Assembly (NCBI GenBank): GCA_033725935.1
Contig: MU867090.1
Span: 186,001 to 250,000, forward strand
DNA length: 64,000 nt
Reading direction: 5' to 3'
Source of the DNA: Cladorrhinum sp. PSN259
Taxonomy: Eukaryota; Ascomycota; Sordariomycetes; Sordariales; Podosporaceae
Shown here: positions 10,222-21,300 of the stretch, piece by piece
Layout: the number at the start of each line of letters is the position of its first letter
How positions within the stretch are numbered: position 1 is the first letter of the stretch
Notes under the pieces: generated by a model
The model's input: only the letters and a program-made list of their open reading frames with translations
Told to the model about the DNA's origin: nothing
The model's database searches: none
Translations under genes and position numbers: made by a program

Positions 10222-13200
10222 CTAATCCGCCCCTCTTGAAACCAAACTGGTAGCGTTCAAAACTCCCTTCTCGTAATCCACAAGTCTCAACTCCTCCGGT
10301 GACCACTTGGAGACCTTGTCGATGAGGCAGATACTCTCGAACCTCTCCGAGGCTGAATAACCGGGCAGGCTTTCAGTGTATAGATCGAGCGGCGGTGAAA
10401 CCCCCCCAAAAGCATTGCGAAATACCGAGCCAGGACACTTGGAGTCTTCACCATACTTGTATGGATCTGTAATGAGAGTTAAATGCGACATTCAAATTCT
10501 TCCACAGCTGTGATTGTGCTACTAACTAGACTTATTGTTACCACTCCCAGATCCAGGTACCGATGAGGGTGTTGTCCATGGACTTGTTCCAGGCTCCGGC
10601 GGCTGAGTCTTACTATTGGAAAAGCCAGTGCCAAACCCAGGCGTGGTCGTCTTGTTTGGGGCACCACTAAAGAAGCTCGAGGAAGGACCACCGAATGCAC
10701 TTGTAATCGCGGTTGCTGTAGGGGTACCAAACGAGCTTGTACCAGTTTCAGTTGTAGAAGAGATAAATATGCCTTGGGCCTTTGGAGGGGCTCCGAAGGG
10801 GCTGGTAGTGGTGTTTGAAGGAACTCCAAACGCCGGAGTACTGTTGGTGAACGGAGGGGCGGTCATACCGGCGTTATTGGCAGAAGGTGCACCAAATAGA
10901 CGCTTGGCGGGTGGCAGAGCACCAAATTGGGAAGCAGAAGGCGGCTGAGCCTGTGCATAATCTGCAGTGGAAGCATTCGCTGAGACGGTGCCAGTGGCAA
11001 CAGCAGTAACGGGAGCAGAATTCGCGTTTGGACCTGTGGGGGTGGGAGCAGATGACGTTACCACCACAGTGCTGGGTTTTGGTCGGGAAGCAAGCTCAGA
11101 AGACACAGAGCCAGGCTGGTGAGCTGGATCAGGTTTGGACGGTGCTGCAGCTACGGTGCTGTTACTTGATGGCCCATTCGGGTTCATTGGAGCAGCAAAG
11201 GCAGAAGAGGGTTGAGACGCCTCCGGCTGTGCCGACTGAGCAGTTGAAGTGTTCCCTGTCAGTGATGGTTGACCCGGGGCTGAAGTCGTTGCTGATGGGG
11301 CGGGCGAGAGCGAAGCGCGTGATGATTTAGACGCTCGGATTCGTGACGCCGAATTGGCCGCTGGACGAAGCAAGGGAATGTCTCCGGATATGCCTGGAGT
11401 TGGTGGTCAGTCACGGAGTCTAACATGCGGGGAATCTACTTACTGCCCGTAATTGAATAACTGAGCTGAATCCCCTGACAAGTAGCGAGGGCCTTCTGTA
11501 GCTGGCTGAGCCCTTTCTGTACTTGATCGTGTGATTCTGCAATGAGCTTCTGCCAGTCCTTGTCCGACATACCAACCGTATCTTGGCTCAGTATATTCGG
11601 GATATCACGGATCAGGCAGTTCTCAACTGCCAAAACCACAACATTGTCAGTGAACACCCTGAGGGACATACTGTAGTAGGCAGCCATGCTGTCGGCGATA
11701 CTCTTGGTGCCAGCGCCACTGCTTCTGGATGAATCCTCATACACAACTGAAGAAGGGCGATGCTCTCCCCAAAGATGATGATTGTTTTTCCGGTCGCGGA
11801 AACCGTGGAGCGTAGTGTTCAGCGGTTGCAAGTCGTATCCATGCTGGTAATGGTACAGCAGCTCATCTAATTTGGCGCTCAGCTCGACGGCCTTTTTTTC
11901 AAAATAGGGATCCAGATACGCCCTAGCCAACCGCTTCCCTGTTTTGACATCACATCCCGCAACGTGTAACAGCAACTTCATCGTAAAGCGCTTTGCAAAG
12001 TGTGTAATTAGCTCAATATGGCGATTGGCGATCGTCTGCCATGGACGAATCTGGTCGCGAAACAGGCGCAGTGTCAAGATGTCATGCATAGATCCGGTAA
12101 ATCCCGTGCCTTGGTTTTCTGGAGCAATATCCTCTAGCTCGCTGTCCAGGTTGTGCAGTGAGATGGGATCAGGACGCCTAGCCCCGTAGAGATCAATGAG
12201 TGGCGCTAGATAGTTGGGCGGCTCAAATGCCTCGTCTCCGTCGTCGTTATCGTCAGCATCGCCGCCAGCATCCCGGAGGATACGCCGCCGGTGCCCACTT
12301 GTGAGCATAACGTGGCTGAAAGCCCGGTTCAGATCCTTCACCAAGGCGCGAAACTTTTTGATCCGCCGATCTTCGTACGAAGCATCTGAGAGATCCAGGT
12401 AGAGTCCACCAAAGAAGGGGTCCATGTAGTGACCACGGAGAGCCTCGCGAGCTAGGTCCTGAAAATTAGAGCGGATTTTTCCCAAATATGTTTGATGGTC
12501 TCGCAGCTCTGAGAGTCTAGTCTCGTGTTGCGTAATGTGTTGCTTGATCTGAGTGACCATGCAGGGAAGTTTCTGTTGAACTTGAGCCAGGAGAATCGCG
12601 GTCACCTTTGCTCGCAGATTCTCAACGCCCCGATTTTGTGGTTGGATGGCTGCCCAAGGCCCGGATTTGAAGAACTGCGTGGTCGTCACGTCTGACTCCA
12701 GCTCTGGCGTGCTGATTTCTTTTTCGGGGCGGCTTGAAAGCACATACCACCCAAGAGTTAGCCTGGTTGTGGAGAGCTGATTAAGTGCGAGTTTGGCGTA
12801 TACATCGTCGTGGGGTGCCTCATCTTTGGCGCCGTCCGGCTTGACAATGACTCCAACGGTGCGTTTTAACTGCGGATCGTGCTCTTTGACCTTATTCATA
12901 ACCTTCCTTGCTGCAGCACGGTCATCGAGTGTTGATATGACCGCCAGATTAATGCTGTTTTCCAGGCCCAAGTATTGCTCGGCTGATTCGGCCTGCTGGG
13001 TTTCTATCCCATTGTCGGATAAGTTGACTTGGTCGACTAAAGTTGATTGGGGTGCTTCATCTGAGCCGGAGATCTCGACACACACGATCTTGGCATTGAC
13101 GGGGAAGGGCAGCCGCGAGATAGCCTCTAGGAGAGATCTCTTTCCCGGTGATGCATCGCCAACCACAATGATTTGTGGAGGATGAACAATCTGATTTAGT

Positions 13201-13352
13201 TTGACCTTGTTCGTGTTTTCGATGGTCGCAAAAAAGGTTGCAAGCTGGTCGGCGTCGTTTCTGTCGGTGGCGGCCGAATCGAAATGGGCGTCGGATTGGA
13301 CGAGCATTTTGGTGCCTCGTGTAGGATTTACTTGGGCTTGATGTGGAGGCAT
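10222..13352 (-). CDS. degenerate dynamin-like GTPase with FG-repeat C-terminal tail
   Basis: Three exons: 13352-11444, 11393-10542 and 10466-10222, 1,001 residues. Introns are 50 nt (GTAAGT, TGACTGAC branch) and 75 nt (GTAACA). The N-terminal 640 residues follow the fungal dynamin/Mx layout: ISRLPFP after the P-loop, a stalk with RGHYMDPFF, and a GED-like end. The GTPase core is eroded. The P-loop at residues 65-73 is GDASPGKRS, with Arg where Ser/Thr binds magnesium; I see no DLPG motif; TKPD has become VKPD at 170-173. The second exon is Ser/Thr/Pro-rich with many FG or FGxP motifs (LFGAPSA, FGVPS, PFGAPP, SFGTP), as in FG nucleoporins and the tails of some fungal Mx-like proteins. The last exon carries a conserved-looking WSPEELRLVDYEKG end. 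It probably has a scaffolding role with weak or no GTPase activity (inference). Confidence 0.85.
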
Positions 13353-15229
13353 ATTGTCCGTGACAAGAGGAGAGAAGAAAGCTGACGAAAGCCCAACGAA
13401 AGCCAAAACTTAAAATGGTGGGGTTTGATGCGTTGGTCAAATGGGAAGTTCACAGGGTTAGGGCTCCGGACGCCTATGCCCGATTGATGTAATGGAGGCT
13501 TGGCATTCAGACTCACTCCACCTCAGATAACAACAGTCAGCCAACCTCTCTCTTCCTCCTCAGTGCATTGCATTGTCTCACAGTGGGTATGTGCCTGTTA
13601 CGACTCCAACATGGGCTCATAGATAATAACCGAGGAAACGGCAGAAAAAACCGACATCAGACCGCCGCCGGAGCCTTCAACAGTGGAAAGTGTCATTCTG
13701 TCGATGGCAACATCAAAAAGATCGACATTGATAACCTCTGTCGCCCTCGGTTGACGTATTGGTGCCTGCGTTGCAGAGGAACAGCCGCAACTGTGAGGCC
13801 TGCAGCAATACTGGTGGCAGGGAGCTGAGAAGGGATATGGAGAGCTTGAGGGCTGTTGCCTGGGGTCTTTCATGACGGGGCTAGAGGGGATATGGGCTGT
13901 TTATATATAGACTAGATGTTGTGGTATGGATGAGCATCTGGCAAGTTGAGATTAGCACGCCCCCACAGGAGGTGTATTGTCTGATATGATCCAAGTTGGG
14001 GGCCGCCAAGAAATTTACAGTTATCAGCCACAAGATGCCATGCAGTTGCGTCGGTGTGTAAATTGAGGCACGGTTAAAGGTAAGGTTCTTTCCAATGTCA
14101 CACCAAAAAAAGGGTCCTATTTTTGGTCTCGATTATTTGGTCCCTGGACAAAATTATTACCCCACGGGGGGGCATTGGGTGAATGCACGGGTCAAGAGTA
14201 GGAACACGTAAGTTCCACATCCAGAGTCATTCCTCGAGAAACAAGAAAACAAGATCCAAATCTGCACGTTGGGTTTTGTCCAAAGTTATTTTGTCGAGGG
14301 TGGTGTGGTCCAATTGCAGGCCGCACCGCAAGATCTTCCCGCCAAAATCCCGCGTGTGTCGTTGGTTCCAGAGACAATGGCCGCCTCATTTCAACCCCCA
14401 AATTTTCTGTGTGGACTTTTTGAAATGTGTCAAAATGGAAAACACTGCACGATCGACTGCTGATTAGCGATTTGACAGTCCTTATGTGGCAGTCAGCGAA
14501 TGGCAAGACCGTGGTTGTCTGACAAAGATTACTGTTGCCGCCCTGGAGTTACACATATATATCAGCTCACATTCAACGCCGCCGCACGAACGAATACCCC
14601 GACCATAACCGTTGAATTTCAAAGACTGCGGCTACAAAAGCCATTCCCGGAGAAAGTTGAAAGACAATAACAACGTCGAAAAAAAAACTAAAAAAAAACT
14701 AAAAAAAAAACTAGCGAATGGCGGCCATCCTTGTATACATGTACCTACCTACATACCTTTGAAATCTAGGTGAGGAAATATATCTCCGAGCAATGACCAC
14801 CAATGAATCAATCTACCGAGCGACTCGGGGTAATTTTACAGACCGAGATCCTACATAGTGCAACCATGGACATGGACATGGAGGCCATGCACCAGACCCA
14901 ACCTAGCCCTGGCCCCCCTGAGCCGCAATCTGAAAACGGCGCGGCCAACCCTCCCATCAACTTACCGAACAAAGAACATGCCGGGCCGCATGTGTCAGAG
15001 AGAGAGATGTTTCCAAAAAGGTGATTAGGGCAGGTTGGTCTTGGTGCTACTGCGCCTACTATGAACCCCGGATTTTGAATATAGCTCTCTGGAGAACTTG
15101 TCAGCATCTACTGTTTTCCAAGACCTTTATTTAAATCCAACTTCATTACCTTTTTCTTTTCCGTTTCGGATACCGGTAGAACATCTCAATATTGAATTCC
15201 ATTTGAAAGTAACAGCAGCAAAAGAAAAG
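13353..15229. other. intergenic, no supported gene
   Basis: This region separates the divergent dynamin-like and PLAC8 genes. Frames of 60-100 codons at 13568-13873, 14183-14506 and 14803-15107 have no domain support. A short A-tract repeat, three units of A(8-10)CT, lies at about 14679-14713. Confidence 0.45.
14679..14713 (+). repeat. A-tract tandem repeat (A8-10 CT, three units)
   Basis: Three consecutive units of eight to ten adenines followed by CT, in the region upstream of the PLAC8-family gene. It is probably replication slippage sequence with no evident function. Confidence 0.7.
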
Positions 15230-15779
15230 ATGGCCGCACAAATCCAGAACAACGGCGAATGGCACGACGGCCTCATGTCCTGCTGCTCAGGCGGAAACTG
15301 CCTAATGGGGTGGTGCTGCCCTTGCATCTGTACGTTTTTCTCCCTCTCTCTCTGTCTCATCTGTCCCTTTTCACTAGCTAATATTCAAAAGTGGTCAACA
15401 AAACGCACGAACTCCTCGAGAACCCAAACAACCCGGAACCCAAAGCCTGCGGTCTCTGGGGTTGCGGCTATTGCGCCCTGCACGCCTTCGGTGGCTGGGG
15501 GTTCATGTATGTTAACCTCTCCAGAACTTCTTTAAATGTTTCTGGTAATGGGTACTAATAAATATGAAAAATGCTAGTCTCTCCTGCCTTCAGCGCGGTG
15601 AGATCCGCAAGAAGAACAACATCGAAGGAAACGGCTGCGGCGACTTTTGTGTCTCACTCTGCTGCCCCTGCTGCGGCGTGATTCAGCAGTACAAGGAGCT
15701 CGAGGCGCGTCGTGACGCCAAGGGGGTGCCTGACAAGGTTGGGTATACCGGTCAGGCTCCGATGGGTATGCCTCGATAG
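15230..15779 (+). CDS. PLAC8 family Cys-rich protein
   Basis: Three exons, 15230-15329, 15392-15506 and 15578-15779, give 138 residues. Donors are GTACGT and GTATGT; branch points are GCTAAT and TACTAAT; all phases agree. The protein has the PLAC8 pattern: WHDGLMSCCSGGNCLMGWCCPCI at the start (listed as its Cys clusters SCC, WCCPC), a central GLWGCGYCALHAFGGWGFI segment that can insert in a membrane, and a final CVSLCCPCCGVIQQYKELE block. Family members are small membrane-associated proteins linked to cell size, metal resistance or calcium flux in plants and fungi; the fungal role is not settled. The length is typical and nothing is missing. Confident in the family, not in the function. Confidence 0.9.
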
Positions 15780-16020
15780 ATGCACTCGTAGCAGTTGGAA
15801 GAGTGCTGGACGCTCTTGGGTTTGGAGTTGCAGGCGTTGAACCTTTTGATACCAGATGGTTCCGAGGTCCACACATGTACTTTTTTGAGTATTGTGTTAT
15901 TGAACAAGATAATGCAATGTTTCTTTTGTCGGCAGATCCCTTGGACCTCGTATATACCATACGACGTTCCTTCAAAAATCACCGGACTTGTTTGCATCTC
16001 ATCTCATCTTTTAGTGTCCA

Positions 16021-17052
16021 TCAACCCCGCACATCAAAAGCATACCTGTCCCCCCTATCCAAATAAACCACCCGTCCCGCCAGTCCAGCCTTCTCAACCT
16101 CCTTCTTAAAATCGTCTAACCCGCTTAGCATGACATCATAATCATCATAATGAATCGGGACCGTAACGTCCGGATCAACCAGCTTCATCAGCTCCACCCC
16201 TTGTTTCCCATCCATCGTAACCATCAACAACGGCATGTGCGGTCCTGGAATCGTAGTCCCACCGAGGTGCACCAGCATCAAATCAATCTTTTCCCCATCC
16301 AGATACTCTGGAATCTGCTTTAATTCCGGAACCATCAATGTGTCTCCCGAGATGTAAATTCTGTATCCCGTTTCGAAGTCACCTCCTTCTTTTTTGTTGC
16401 CCAGTTCCACCAGCCATCCATTTGTAGGTGGTACGGCACCGAGTAAATCATTGGCCACGGCCAGAGGACCAGGTGGGATATGTTTGCCCGGCATGGCGGT
16501 GACCTTGACTGCTGAATGTTGCTCATCGCCCGTAACAGGTAATTCTAGGGACTGAAAAAAGTCCAGGTCGTGGATATTACGAAACGGCTCTTGTTTGGTG
16601 TCGGAAGTGAGACATTTCTTGGCGTGGGGAGTGGTGACGATGGGAAACTGTCGGTTTAGGGAGTCTTCTACTTTTCGGTCAAAATGGTCTTCATGATAGT
16701 GAGAGAGGAGGATCAAGTCAAGAGGAGGGAGGGCATCGAGATCGACTGCTGGGTTCGTTTTGCGGGTTGAAGTTACACCTGGACCTAGGTGGACATGGTC
16801 GCCTGCGTGGAGAAAATTGGGATCCGTCAGAATGCGGATTGAGGAGTAGCTGAGCAGCGTCGTGGCTGTGCCGATAAAGTAGATTGATGCTTTGTTTGAC
16901 GAGGAGCCATCGGTAGATGGGTTAGAGGGGTGGGTTTTTGTTTGCTTGACGGGGAGGGACGTTGATTGGTCGTGGTCCGTATGAAGGTGAGTGAAGTTCT
17001 TGAGGAGGGGGATTCGATTGTTGGGGTTGAGGGGGAGACTCGGGGTCGTCAT
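16021..17052 (-). CDS. metallo-beta-lactamase-fold hydrolase
   Basis: A single-exon frame of 343 residues with an ATG at 17052. The core signature LLSHYHEDHFD gives the HxHxDH metal site at H118, H120, D122 and H123. Upstream lies a typical beta-strand block (ASIYFIGTATTLLSY, then ILTDPNFL), and downstream come a conserved GDT (YISGDTL) and a late histidine (VPIHYDDYDV). The layout matches the UlaG-like/L-ascorbate-6-phosphate lactonase-type branch of the superfamily; the substrate cannot be read from sequence. The N-terminal 50 residues are His/Thr/Ser-rich and variable. The gene diverges from the Pro/Gln-rich gene at 17854 across about 800 bp. Confidence 0.88.
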   Translation of the reverse strand: MTTPSLPLNPNNRIPLLKNFTHLHTDHDQSTSLPVKQTKTHPSNPSTDGSSSNKASIYFIGTATTLLSYSSIRILTDPNFLHAGDHVHLGPGVTSTRKTNPAVDLDALPPLDLILLSHYHEDHFDRKVEDSLNRQFPIVTTPHAKKCLTSDTKQEPFRNIHDLDFFQSLELPVTGDEQHSAVKVTAMPGKHIPPGPLAVANDLLGAVPPTNGWLVELGNKKEGGDFETGYRIYISGDTLMVPELKQIPEYLDGEKIDLMLVHLGGTTIPGPHMPLLMVTMDGKQGVELMKLVDPDVTVPIHYDDYDVMLSGLDDFKKEVEKAGLAGRVVYLDRGDRYAFDVRG

Positions 17053-17853
17053 TTTGGTGGATGGTCTTATTGTTGTCGTCTTGGTGGTCTTCCTTGCGGT
17101 CGTGTTCTTCTTGCACGGTGAAGTATTCCATCATGGTCTACAAAAAAGATGGATCTTGGGGGATTAACATGTGTTAAATGTCTTTTGTGAAAATCATGTC
17201 CTGCCGTGCATTTTTGGCCCAACTAGGTGTGATGCTGTCATGACGAACAATGGTTGTCGTCATCGATCCCACACCCAAATGAATTGGCCCACAGTGCTGG
17301 AATCTGGGGATGTCTTGGCATTTAGGGTTGAATTTGTCTTGGCACTGAGACGTTCAGGGGCCGGGAAACGCGGTGAGCTTAAGCTTCCTTGGTGGGAACG
17401 AGTGGTGCAATTTCGGGTGGGGGTGGTGGGGTTGAAAGGACAGACACTTTGTCACTGAATTTCAAGTTGCTATTTTGAACATCTACAACCTCACTTTCAC
17501 CATTTTCTTGTCTCATGCCCGCCATCAAATCAATCTCATCAACCGTCCCCAGAGTACAGCATGCAGCGGTGTTACCTCAGACTTGCATTTCATCACGGCA
17601 TCCTCCACGATGCGGCACTTTCCGGTCCCTCAGAGTGGTATTATTGTCCGTGGGGGTCCAGATCCCTGACAGACTTCATCGAGCGCTATCCTTATTTGGC
17701 GATGGCTGCTCGCTTCCGGTCACACATTGTGCGAGTTCAGCCTGTCTTGGCATTGGGTAATGTCGGGTCGCGTATCTCTGTGCGGGGCATGGGGATTTTT
17801 CTTCCCCTCACCACTCTTTCATCCTCAAAGAACAAGATCAAGCAACACCCATC
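17053..17853. other. divergent intergenic region, no supported gene
   Basis: A shared upstream region between the minus-strand hydrolase and the plus-strand Pro/Gln-rich gene. Frames of 60-100 codons here lack domain support. A C/T-rich stretch directly precedes the ATG at 17854, as is common in fungal promoters and leaders. Confidence 0.4.
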
Positions 17854-20800
17854 ATGAACAATCAGCCTCCATACCAAGGTGGCGCTCCTTGGGGTCAACC
17901 CCATGCACCCCCGGGAACTCACCCGGGACCAGCGCCACAGGGATATCACCCGCCGCAGCCAGTTTATGGGCAGCAACCTCAACAGCAGCCACCATACGGA
18001 TATCAGCAACAGCCACCTCCCCAGCCCACCTATCAACAATACCCTCCCCAACAACCCCAGTATCAACCTCAACTTCAACATCAGCAGTATCAACCGCAGA
18101 CACAGTATCCACCTCAACAACCGCAGTATCACCAGCCCCAGCAGCAACCCCCACAGCAGCATCCACAGCAGCACCAAGGCCCGTATCAGCAACCTACCGC
18201 CACCTCACCTTACGGAGCTGGTGTACCGCCTAGCCCCTTGTCATTCTCTCCTCCGCCTGTCTCCCCGACGGCTTCGGGTGGCAAGGTCAGTGGCTTATCC
18301 CGCATCGGGGCGAGCGTGGCAGGCAAGATCCAAGGTTACATAGCAAAGGCTGGACAGCCCTCCGCAGGGTCAACAGGAACCGTGGCGGCTGTCCCCCAGC
18401 AGTATGCATCACCATACTCTAATGCAGGAGCGTCGCCTTACGCAACTGGAGGATCCTTAAACCCCTTGGGCGGTCAACAACTACATACGCAGCCTCAACA
18501 GGCAACTCCAACAACCCCGGTCGCACACTGGCAGCAGCAACATCCTCCTCAGTATGCACAAAACAACATCCAGAATGCCAGTATCCCCTTGGGAGCTCAC
18601 CAAGGGCCACCGCAGCCAATGTCAAACAATGGACCCCCTCAGCCATCCGGCTACCCTCAACCTGGTCCCCCGCAATATGCAAGCCCTCCACCAGGACTCG
18701 GAGCACCCCAACTTGGAACCCCTCAGCCCGGATTCCCTCAACCAGGTGCCCTTCCTCCCGGGACAATGCCGCCTGTTTCCGGGCCTAGTCCGGCCCAGTG
18801 GGCCCAGTCACCAGCTGGGACTCCAGGAGCCTCAAACTACTCCCCCAATCCCTGGGGAGGACCAAACAATTTTACACCGCAAGCACAGCAACCTCCAGCC
18901 ATGTCACCACTGGCGGCCCCACAATATCAGAACCAACCTCCTGCTACTCACCCGCCCTCTACTACTGTCACGCCAGCAACACAAATCCCTTCTGGGCAGA
19001 TTGTTCCTCCTCCTGGAGCCCAACAATACCAGACCGAACTTCCTCATACACAGTCGTTTCCGCCTAGTCATACACCGCAACCACAACCCCAGAGCCCCCC
19101 GCCTCCAATCCAGCAGTATCAGCAACAGCCAGGTGCACCCTACTTACAGACTGTTCCGGGAGTCCCTACGCCGCCATCCCAACCGCAACACCAGACGAGC
19201 CCCACACCTCCAGCCCAGCAGAATCACGTACCAACGACCGTAAATAACCAGCAAGGATATCCAATCTCTGGTCAGCCAGTCCCGCAGTCACAATTACATA
19301 TGCCGCCTCCTCCCACACATAACGCACCGGAATCCCAATTTCAGGGGTTGAGCATATCGACCCCTACTCAGCAGCACCAGCCACTACCTCCCCCACCGCC
19401 GGTGCAATCACCGGCACCCGCGCCGACCACAGATCCGAATCATACATACCAAACACCGGTACAAATCCCACAGCTACACCACCAGCAGCAGGTTGCATCA
19501 CCAACTTCAGCTTATCCACATCAACCACCAACACATCCCGTCTCTAGCCCCCAAGACCCCACTCCCAATATTCCTGTCTCAAACCAAGTTCCCGCCTCTC
19601 ACCTTCCATTTTCACACGCACCACCGTCCCAAGGTCCTGTCGGTCAGCAATCTTCACCACCTCCAGTGCAGCAATCACCGCCGCCGTTCCCTCACGCCCA
19701 GGTTCAACCTCACCAGCAGAGCACATCACCGCCACCGAGCTACTCGTTACATCAATCTCCTCCTGGAACCCAGCAGCCTTTACCTCAGTCATACCCCCCT
19801 TGGCAGACGCCTCCTGTTCCGGTTAGGATCGATGTTGGTCCAGCTGAGAATATCCAGCCAGCACCACCACCGGTCACAAGTCAAGTCCAACAGCAAGTTC
19901 TGGCGGAACTGCCTCAACCGGAATCTCATCCCACACAAAGCTCTGGGCCTCCAGCAGCTTCTCAGCAACAGCCTCCGTCTAGCCATCATCAGCATCCGCC
20001 ACCGACTCCGACTAGCCCTCCCGTGCAGTCGCCCCCAGCTACCCAATCAGCACAACAAGTTCCAACTCCAGGTACAGCTGGGCCAGAAACTTCCAGGAGG
20101 AGTAGCACCCAACAGTATCAGCCGTATCGGCCTCCTCAACAGGACTCACCGGGCCCTGCTTCTCAGCAACCGCCAGCGACAACCACGTACCAACAACTGT
20201 CAACTTCGGCCAGCCCTTCAACCAACCAATCTGGAGCAGGCTACTTTTCTCAAAGAGCTTCAACATCAACCCCCACGAGTCCCACGCCCACCTCGCCGCA
20301 GAGCCCCCTTCGCGAGTTTAAGCCTTACCGGCCACTTCAAGGTGCCTCCAGCGAGTATGTTGTATCTCCCTCACCTCCATCGTCATCTGCTGACCGAAAT
20401 TGTGTAGGCGAAAAGAGAACAACTTCTGAAATCCGCGTAGACGACTTGCTATCTGAAGTGCAAAATTTATCCGCTCCAAGCGCACAACCAAACAAGCCCG
20501 CTCCGGACAGCCAGGCAGCCGCCAAAGCCACCTCTACTTCTCCATCTCCCAAACTTGTCTGTCTCGGAAAAATGCTGCTGCCCGAAGAAAGGGACTGGTA
20601 TTCACATCCATCTGCGCCATCTTTCACGATATGTCCGGCATGCTTTGAAAGCAAGGTGAAGCCAACCACTGCCTTTGCAGCTTCATTTCCAAGATCCGCA
20701 AAGAGAAAGGAGCGTGTTATTTTCAAAGCGCTCGGGTGGTTGATGATTTCTTGCCTGAAGCTCAGCGAACCGGCGACTTGTCCCCGATGCTCACATGGGA

Positions 20801-21045
20801 TGAAGCGCTGGTCTGAGGATGTTAAAGAGTGCCCAAGGCTTAAGGTTGGGGTTTCAGATGCCACTGGATACAAGTGGTACAGCCCGACTCACGATGAGGT
20901 GCCAGGGTTCATCGCCTGTGAGGCCTGTTATGAAGAGCTACTAGCAGGCACATCGATCTCTTCAAAGTTTACTCTTCGTGCAGACCCAGTTAATGACGGC
21001 GCAACTTGCGACATCCCTGTTCCGTATATCAATCGTCTTCTTTAA
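17854..21045 (+). CDS. Pro/Gln-rich protein with C-terminal Cys-pair module, cut by a stop
   Basis: A single-exon frame of 1,063 residues. About 850 residues are disordered and rich in Pro, Gln, Tyr and Ser (QYQPQ, PPQQPQY, YQQYP). A folded C-terminal part follows with regularly spaced Cys pairs (CPACFESKV, CPRCSHG, CEACYEELL) that could bind zinc. The frame closes with TAA at 21043-21045, yet the same frame then continues for 84 codons to 21300 with another matching block (MCRECYADQV) and the same style of sequence. The stop is therefore probably a recent nonsense change (CAA to TAA) or lies in a degenerated 3' end. The continuation fades into an A+T-rich repeat-like region from about 21270. 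The family seems to be fungal and uncharacterised; the disordered part suggests a scaffold or condensate-type protein (inference). Confidence 0.75.
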   Translation: MNNQPPYQGGAPWGQPHAPPGTHPGPAPQGYHPPQPVYGQQPQQQPPYGYQQQPPPQPTYQQYPPQQPQYQPQLQHQQYQPQTQYPPQQPQYHQPQQQPPQQHPQQHQGPYQQPTATSPYGAGVPPSPLSFSPPPVSPTASGGKVSGLSRIGASVAGKIQGYIAKAGQPSAGSTGTVAAVPQQYASPYSNAGASPYATGGSLNPLGGQQLHTQPQQATPTTPVAHWQQQHPPQYAQNNIQNASIPLGAHQGPPQPMSNNGPPQPSGYPQPGPPQYASPPPGLGAPQLGTPQPGFPQPGALPPGTMPPVSGPSPAQWAQSPAGTPGASNYSPNPWGGPNNFTPQAQQPPAMSPLAAPQYQNQPPATHPPSTTVTPATQIPSGQIVPPPGAQQYQTELPHTQSFPPSHTPQPQPQSPPPPIQQYQQQPGAPYLQTVPGVPTPPSQPQHQTSPTPPAQQNHVPTTVNNQQGYPISGQPVPQSQLHMPPPPTHNAPESQFQGLSISTPTQQHQPLPPPPPVQSPAPAPTTDPNHTYQTPVQIPQLHHQQQVASPTSAYPHQPPTHPVSSPQDPTPNIPVSNQVPASHLPFSHAPPSQGPVGQQSSPPPVQQSPPPFPHAQVQPHQQSTSPPPSYSLHQSPPGTQQPLPQSYPPWQTPPVPVRIDVGPAENIQPAPPPVTSQVQQQVLAELPQPESHPTQSSGPPAASQQQPPSSHHQHPPPTPTSPPVQSPPATQSAQQVPTPGTAGPETSRRSSTQQYQPYRPPQQDSPGPASQQPPATTTYQQLSTSASPSTNQSGAGYFSQRASTSTPTSPTPTSPQSPLREFKPYRPLQGASSEYVVSPSPPSSSADRNCVGEKRTTSEIRVDDLLSEVQNLSAPSAQPNKPAPDSQAAAKATSTSPSPKLVCLGKMLLPEERDWYSHPSAPSFTICPACFESKVKPTTAFAASFPRSAKRKERVIFKALGWLMISCLKLSEPATCPRCSHGMKRWSEDVKECPRLKVGVSDATGYKWYSPTHDEVPGFIACEACYEELLAGTSISSKFTLRADPVNDGATCDIPVPYINRLL

Positions 21046-21300
21046 AAGACAGTCAAGGAGCAGCCGTGTGAATGGGGACGGTTCGTGGAAGGGGCCAAGA
21101 TGAGCCTGAATTTGCGGCCGTGCCCTAAGCTTAGAACACACACCATAGCGGAAGAAATTAAATCGTGGCTCTTCAAAGGCTTGAGCCGTGACGATTTTAT
21201 TATGTGCCGGGAGTGCTACGCCGATCAAGTTGCAACCGGGAAAGATTTGAAACTTTCGCTTAAAAGGTTTAACATACTTATTAAACGGAAAATGATTTAA
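21046..21300 (+). pseudogene. same-frame 3' continuation of the Pro/Gln-rich gene
   Basis: The 84 codons after the TAA at 21043 stay open in the same frame. They encode QPCEWGRFVEGAKM, a leucine-containing helix and a third Cys pair (MCRECYADQV), matching the style of the preceding Cys-pair module. The last dozen residues (FNILIKRKMI) look random and coincide with the start of the A+T-rich island, so the native end is probably lost. Confidence 0.6.
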
